The notes beneath the pieces are model-generated. The model had not been told where the DNA came from. It searched no databases and saw nothing but the letters and a program-made list of their open reading frames with translations. Below are positions 7,701 to 10,106 of a stretch of DNA of 10,106 nt, piece by piece (position 1 is the first letter of the stretch; every line of letters starts with the position of its first letter). The position numbers and the translations under genes are program-made. Origin of the DNA: Candidatus Krumholzibacteriia bacterium (lineage in GTDB: Bacteria; Krumholzibacteriota; Krumholzibacteriia; Krumholzibacteriales; Krumholzibacteriaceae); NCBI GenBank assembly GCA_028706585.1, contig JAQTVX010000054.1, positions 1-10,106 of the forward strand. Reading direction: 5' to 3'.

Positions 7701-7849
7701 GTGAAGGCGTTCTTATCAATCCGCTTGAGCTCGCGAAACTGCTTCGGGAGCGGCCCGCCGTTCTTGGGGGATACGATGCCGGCCCGGACCGTGGACGTGA
7801 AAGCGATGAGGCATACGCCGATGAGAACCCACGAGCGAAGCGTCTTCAA
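4745..7849 (-). CDS. Secreted M6 family zinc metalloprotease with tandem Fn3-like repeats and C-terminal sorting domain
   Basis: 1034 residues from TTG 7849, which has GAGGTG five bases upstream and gives a compact signal peptide (MKTLRSW, hydrophobic core, cleavage near TVRA at 20-23). An ATG at 7897, overlapping the stop of the preceding gene, is an alternative start adding 16 residues. The M6 (immune inhibitor A-like) catalytic region spans about 60-400. It contains an acidic DNDGPDG...DDDGFVD loop likely to bind calcium, the zinc site HELGHAIGLPD (H286, H290, D296, catalytic E287) and a Met-turn region YWCLMGAGNW. A MAM-like beta domain follows (about 390-520), then the EYFLVDNR...GMLVWHAEN segment typical of M6 proteins (about 533-660), an IPT-like stretch, and two 94-residue Fn3-like repeats (about 756-945). 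The C-terminal FlgD-like/type A sorting domain carries NYPNPF at about 951 and ends in KMIYVP. It is expected to degrade proteins at the surface or outside the cell; substrates are unknown. Confidence 0.92.
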   Translation of the reverse strand: MKTLRSWVLIGVCLIAFTSTVRAGIVSPKNGGPLPKQFRELKRIDKNAFTLQHAWIQRRSHQMKGDPRYRLLSFVESAALQDPSRALGGELAIPAVLGLYSDTGEAPFTRDTIDKEIFTGPWTPGTLSEYWSEVSYGLLNVTGTVFDWTTLSQLESYYVGGSFGTEPGDAHVGEMIKEIVDALDPSVDFGLYDNDGPDGVPNSGDDDGFVDVLLVIHPTFGAECDGYSPHIWSHSWTYHSWPVSGGEPYGTNDAAAGGGSIKIDDYIIVPSYSCDNGLNEIGVICHELGHAIGLPDLYDYNGGASGVGYWCLMGAGNWNTAASPAHLCSWSREQLGWLNPIEVGWQPQTIALGAIGTSADAVRIPLPTRRFRRLENAADDYDLVVGHTDAEAWVRNWPGAAGYGNGWHESMYHDFSVNADRPVSLQYDVTIDAEETYDFGRLLIEVNGGVETLAVYTGRASARETMDLDAYLPAGAASFTLRFDFTSDGSYSDEDGYYNSAEGFSFAIDNVKVHGGGVDYSADFELDSGAWRNGSPVAEYFLVDNRRKTGFDANLKGEGMLVWHAENSICYSELGNSGGSSNSETRGLVLEEADGEGNLLLPTYSGGDEGDDGDPYPGSANNRSFGPATIPGSESNDGTSTPVRITGISYGATTSSATFRGGMPVPGIEEVLPDTIDKETDAEAVLDIRGSWMLYGATAYLSLDRDTIRADPVDWRGEERIIAGFPIAGCCSGNWNLSVVSGDGQISTIENAVAITSNYRSAGVTTGRSYFLVEWELKSTSGVRGCLLYRSASGGPYEPVTPDTLKSESGAFAVPDSSVVPETPYSYRIITYMNGGGDDAYALAGPFTIASIYHSAGVTTGRSYFLVEWELKSTSGVRGCLLYRSASGGPYEPVIPDTLKSESGAYSFQDSSVAPGSSYSYRIVTYFSGGGEEIYALDGPFRMPSFPFTADQNYPNPFANETTLSFFQPSAGSVAVDVYDVSGRRVARLANRRFGRGTQTLRWAPAENGAAAGVYFCVFRSGSAAKSIKMIYVP
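5134..5287. repeat. Intragenic direct repeat, copy A (154 bp)
   Basis: This segment matches 5416-5569 at 153 of 154 bases by eye, with an offset of 282 bases (94 codons). The only difference is A at 5166 versus G at 5448, which changes Ile to Thr in the protein. It encodes about 50 residues (SAGVTTGRSYFLVEWE...) of the second Fn3-like domain of the M6 protease. Confidence 0.95.
5416..5569. repeat. Intragenic direct repeat, copy B (154 bp)
   Basis: This is the second copy of the 154-base direct repeat and encodes the start of the first Fn3-like domain of the M6 protease. Outside the repeat, the remaining 44 codons of each 94-codon unit are clearly diverged, for example PETPYSYRIITYMNGGG against PGSSYSYRIVTYFSGGG. 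Confidence 0.95.
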
Positions 7850-7893
7850 TTGTCCACCTCGCGGAAAAGGGGCTTTACGGAACGCCGCCGGCA

Positions 7894-8469
7894 TCATTCG
7901 ATCGGATTTACCACGGCCTTGTACGATCCAGCCGGAACGAGCGTGTTGCCATGGTCGCACATCGCGACGCCGATGAACTGGGCGTCAGCGGCCGGGAGAA
8001 GCTGTATCTCCGCGTTCTTCAGCTCCTCCGTGACGTTGAGCGTAAGGGCATGCAGCACTATCCTAGGCCCGACCACGCATGGAAAGGTCTCGCTGATTCC
8101 GGCATCGAAGGTCCCAAGGAGCGCGGCCCGCTCCGCGTAGAATTTGTCATTCTCTATCGCGAGGCCCTTCGGCAGCGCGAGCCTGTACTCGACCGCGGCG
8201 ATCTGCATAGTCTCGGGGAAATTCACTGCAATGTAGATCACGAGCTCCTTTTCGCGGGATCCGAGCTTGATGGTGCGCTTCGTGCACTGCTCGTCGAAGA
8301 ACACGCTGAAGCTCACCTCTTGCGAAACGTACGAAAGGGTAGTGTCCTTCTTCGTCGAATCTGGCGGAGCGCCCTCGGTCTTCGTTTCTTTCTTCGAACA
8401 GGAAAGGACCAGGAACAGGCTCATCAACGCAATGAGCACCGCACGGCCGCGTTGACTCAGAATCATCAT
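7894..8469 (-). CDS. Lipoprotein of unknown function
   Basis: 191 residues from ATG 8469; a second ATG at 8466 is equally in frame and has the better ribosome-binding-site spacing (7 bases instead of 4). The N-terminus has R7 and R9, a hydrophobic core and a lipobox ending VLSC, so C24 should be lipidated. The following Ser would direct it to the outer membrane under E. coli rules. Residues about 25-45 are a Lys/Thr/Asp-rich linker (KKETKTEGAPPDSTKKDTT). The rest is a single beta-rich domain (ELVIYIAVNFPE, AAVEYRLALPKGL, RIVLHALTLNVTEE) that resembles cohesin-like or other immunoglobulin-like folds only in pattern. I do not recognise the family. Its stop overlaps an ATG that could start the M6 protease, so the two are very probably one transcript and may act together at the cell surface. 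Confidence 0.78.
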   Translation of the reverse strand: MMILSQRGRAVLIALMSLFLVLSCSKKETKTEGAPPDSTKKDTTLSYVSQEVSFSVFFDEQCTKRTIKLGSREKELVIYIAVNFPETMQIAAVEYRLALPKGLAIENDKFYAERAALLGTFDAGISETFPCVVGPRIVLHALTLNVTEELKNAEIQLLPAADAQFIGVAMCDHGNTLVPAGSYKAVVNPIE

Positions 8470-8473
8470 GCTA

Positions 8474-8479
8474 CCTCCT
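8474..8479 (-). promoter_or_regulatory. Ribosome binding site of the lipoprotein gene
   Basis: The minus strand reads AGGAGG, followed by TAGC and then ATGATG. Spacing is 4 bases to the first ATG and 7 bases to the second, so the second ATG (8466) may be the one used. Confidence 0.7.
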
Positions 8480-8522
8480 GGTTGTGATACGCCGCTAATT
8501 GCCGTTCGCAACGTCCACTCAG

Positions 8523-8538
8523 ATAATAAGGACAATAG
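8523..8538 (-). promoter_or_regulatory. Candidate -10 elements for the lipoprotein/protease operon
   Basis: The minus strand contains a perfect TATAAT (8533-8538) without a good -35 at the right distance, and TATTAT (8523-8528) preceded 17 bases upstream by TTGTAT. Either could serve as a promoter giving a leader of about 45-60 bases. The sequence alone does not decide between them. Confidence 0.35.
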
Positions 8539-8572
8539 CTCGATTATACAACGGATTTCAATCACATTACGG

Positions 8573-8601
8573 TTGACCGGCTGCGCCGCTTCGGATAGAA
8601 T
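8573..8601 (+). promoter_or_regulatory. Sigma-70-type promoter of the carboxyltransferase gene
   Basis: TTGACC (8573-8578, 5/6 match) and TAGAAT (8596-8601, 5/6 match) are separated by exactly 17 bases. Transcription would start near 8608, leaving a leader of about 70 bases. The -35 box lies in a short inverted repeat, CGGT-TG-ACCG (8570-8579). Confidence 0.65.
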
Positions 8602-8634
8602 ATCGTCTGCTCTATTCGCAAATGAGCTTCTATC

Positions 8635-8646
8635 GTATGCGCATAC
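8635..8646. promoter_or_regulatory. Perfect 12-bp palindrome, possible operator
   Basis: GTATGCGCATAC is identical to its own reverse complement. It lies about 27-38 bases downstream of the predicted start of transcription and 31 bases before the TTG start codon. Such a site could bind a dimeric repressor. No regulator gene is in view, so this is inference. Confidence 0.35.
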
Positions 8647-8655
8647 CGGCGGTGA

Positions 8656-8670
8656 ACCTCCCGAGGAGGT
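8656..8670 (+). promoter_or_regulatory. Ribosome binding site within a 6-bp hairpin
   Basis: GGAGGT (8665-8670) lies 7 bases before the TTG at 8678, an ideal distance, and decides this unusual start codon. The six bases ACCTCC (8656-8661) just upstream are its exact complement, separated by the three bases CGA. The transcript can fold into a short GC-rich stem that hides the ribosome binding site. Confidence 0.6.
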
Positions 8671-8677
8671 ATTTCCC

Positions 8678-10106
8678 TTGAAAGCCAAGAAAGACAAGTT
8701 CGAGTTACTCGCGAAGAAGCGCGAGCAAGCGCTCCTCGGCGGCGGCATCGAGCGCATCCAGAAGATCCACGATTCGGGGCGTCTTACCGCGCGCGAGCGG
8801 ATCCACAAGCTCTTCGACGAGGACACTTTCCAGGAGCTCGGCGTATTCGTCACCAACCGCTCGACCTGGCCGGGCATGGAGGATAACAAGATCGTCGGCG
8901 ACGGCGTGGTCTGCGGGCACGGCCTCGTGAACGGACGCAACGTATTCGCATTCGCCCAGGATTTCACCGTGTTCGGAGGCAGCTTGAGCGAGGCGAACGC
9001 CGGCAAGATCACGCGCCTTCTCGATATGGCGATGGAGAACGGAGCGCCCGTGGTCGGCCTTTGCGACAGCGGTGGCGCACGCATTCAAGAAGGAGTCGCG
9101 AGCCTCGGAGGCTACGCGGATATCTTCCTTCGCAATACGCTCGCCTCGGGAGTCATTCCCCAGATCTCCGCGATCATGGGGCCCTGCGCGGGAGGCGCGG
9201 TATATTCCCCCGCGATCACTGACTTCGTCTTGATGGTGAAAGACACCAGCCACATGTTTATCACCGGCCCGAGCGTGATCAAGAAGGTGACGCATGAAGA
9301 CGTGACTTTCGAGGAGCTCGGCGGCGCGTTCACGCACAACAGCAAGAGCGGCGTAGCCCACTTCGTGGCGGACAACGACGAAGCCTGCCTCGCGATGATC
9401 AAGGAGCTCCTCTCCTATCTTCCGCAGAATAACCTCGAGGATCCGCCGTATGTCGCGCCGAGCGACGACCCGGGGCGCAAGGAACCGAAGCTCGCCGAGA
9501 TCATCCCGGACGACCCGCGCCTGCCGTACGACATCAAGGAGATCATCAACCTGATCATAGACAACGGCGCGTTCTTCGAGGTGCAAGCGCTTTGGGCGAA
9601 GAACATCGTGGTGGGATTCGCACGTCTCAACGGACACGTCGTGGGCGTCGTCGCCAACCAACCGCTCTGCATGGCGGGGGTGCTCGACATCGATTCCTCG
9701 ACGAAGGCGGCCCGCTTCGTGCGCTTCTGCGACGCCTTCAATGTTCCACTCATAACGTTCGAGGACGTTCCGGGATTCCTCCCGGGAACGAACCAGGAAT
9801 GGGGCGGCGTGATCAGGCACGGCGCGAAGCTGATATTTGCCTACTGCGAAGCAACGGTGCCCAAGATCACCGTTATCACGCGGAAAGCGTACGGCGGCGC
9901 GTATTGCGTCATGTCGAGCAAGCATATACGCGGGGACTACAACGTTGCCTGGCCGACGGCCGAGATCGCCGTCATGGGAGCGGACGGCGCCGTCGACATT
10001 CTCTACCGCAAGGAGATCTCGTCGGCCGAGGATCCGGAGGCGGAGCTCCAGCGCTACATCGACATGTACGTGGAGTCGTTCGCGAATCCCTACGTCGCGG
10101 CGTCCT
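8678..10106 (+). CDS. Acyl-CoA (propionyl-/methylmalonyl-CoA type) carboxylase, carboxyltransferase subunit, C-terminus cut off
   Basis: 476 complete codons from a TTG start; family members are about 510-540 residues, so some 40 are missing beyond the right edge. The protein is the cytoplasmic carboxyltransferase subunit that moves a carboxyl group between biotin and an acyl-CoA: PccB in propionyl-CoA carboxylase, or MmdA in methylmalonyl-CoA decarboxylase. The opening matches the family (REQALLGGGIERIQKIHDSGRLTARERI-like), followed by SGGARIQEG (131-139), the first oxyanion-hole loop GPCAGGA (168-174), DVPGFLPGTNQEWGG and IRHGAKLIFAYCEATVPKITVITRK. The second oxyanion-hole loop is AYGGAY (404-409), then WPTAEIAVMGADGAV. 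At the position after AYGGAY that sets substrate choice (Asp in Streptomyces PccB) there is Cys410. The start is chosen for the ribosome binding site and the lysine-rich opening that aligns with relatives. The true acyl-CoA substrate and direction are undecided. Confidence 0.92.
   Translation, partial: MKAKKDKFELLAKKREQALLGGGIERIQKIHDSGRLTARERIHKLFDEDTFQELGVFVTNRSTWPGMEDNKIVGDGVVCGHGLVNGRNVFAFAQDFTVFGGSLSEANAGKITRLLDMAMENGAPVVGLCDSGGARIQEGVASLGGYADIFLRNTLASGVIPQISAIMGPCAGGAVYSPAITDFVLMVKDTSHMFITGPSVIKKVTHEDVTFEELGGAFTHNSKSGVAHFVADNDEACLAMIKELLSYLPQNNLEDPPYVAPSDDPGRKEPKLAEIIPDDPRLPYDIKEIINLIIDNGAFFEVQALWAKNIVVGFARLNGHVVGVVANQPLCMAGVLDIDSSTKAARFVRFCDAFNVPLITFEDVPGFLPGTNQEWGGVIRHGAKLIFAYCEATVPKITVITRKAYGGAYCVMSSKHIRGDYNVAWPTAEIAVMGADGAVDILYRKEISSAEDPEAELQRYIDMYVESFANPYVAAS

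Larger units (their letters stand above)
8470..8677. other. Divergent intergenic regulatory region
   Basis: 208 bases without a gene, markedly more AT-rich than the coding sequence in its left half. It separates the minus-strand lipoprotein/protease unit from the plus-strand carboxylase gene and must hold promoters for both. It contains a clear plus-strand promoter, minus-strand -10-like sequences, a 12-base palindrome and a hairpin over the carboxylase ribosome binding site, each listed separately. Confidence 0.8.

Noticed and set aside
8470..9084. Upstream in-frame extension of the lipoprotein reading frame on the minus strand
   Set aside because: It is antisense to the well-supported carboxyltransferase gene and crosses the divergent promoter region; the lipoprotein signal peptide begins at 8469 or 8466 behind an AGGAGG site.
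8705..9925. 406-codon open frame on the minus strand opposite the carboxyltransferase gene
   Set aside because: It is a shadow frame produced by GC-rich codon usage: His/Arg/Asp-rich composition, no family motif, and the plus strand encodes an unmistakable conserved enzyme.

Overview
This is a GC-rich bacterial window with six genes supported over most of their length, plus the first codons of a seventh at the left edge. The secreted metalloprotease ends in a YPNPF-type C-terminal sorting domain. Together with the single-domain outer-membrane barrel protein and the outer-membrane-type lipoprotein, this points to a diderm bacterium of the Fibrobacteres-Chlorobi-Bacteroidetes side of the tree. 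A GC-rich candidate lineage such as Eisenbacteria, Krumholzibacteriota or Latescibacterota is plausible, but that placement is inferred from protein architecture only.

Layout from left to right. (1) Bases 1-70, minus strand: N-terminus of an enoyl-CoA hydratase/isomerase family protein, with a strong ribosome binding site and a near-consensus sigma-70 promoter. (2) Bases 180-4732, plus strand: an apparent three-gene operon. It encodes a large exported protein with a C-terminal glycogen-binding (CBM48/AMPK-type) domain and a helical N-terminal part resembling (alpha/alpha)6 glycosidases, then UDP-N-acetylglucosamine 2-epimerase (wecB), then a small outer-membrane beta-barrel. (3) Bases 4745-8469, minus strand, converging on the first operon with 12 bases between the stops: an unknown lipoprotein followed by a secreted M6 (immune-inhibitor-A-like) metalloprotease. 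The protease gene carries a tandem, almost identical 154-base internal repeat. (4) Bases 8470-8677: a divergent regulatory region with a good plus-strand promoter, a perfect 12-base palindrome and a small hairpin that buries the ribosome binding site. (5) Base 8678 to the right edge, plus strand: acyl-CoA (propionyl-CoA type) carboxylase carboxyltransferase subunit, cut by the window.

The CoA-metabolism genes at the two edges are ordinary housekeeping or propionate/fatty-acid genes. The middle is envelope and secretion related: sugar-nucleotide epimerisation, a glucan-binding exported protein, a barrel, a lipoprotein and a protease. No RNA gene, CRISPR array, insertion sequence or phage feature was seen. 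The least explained element is the exported CBM48 protein co-transcribed with wecB and a barrel. The most unusual nucleotide-level features are the mosaic repeat in the protease gene, the leader of the carboxylase gene and the divergent promoter pair at the left end.
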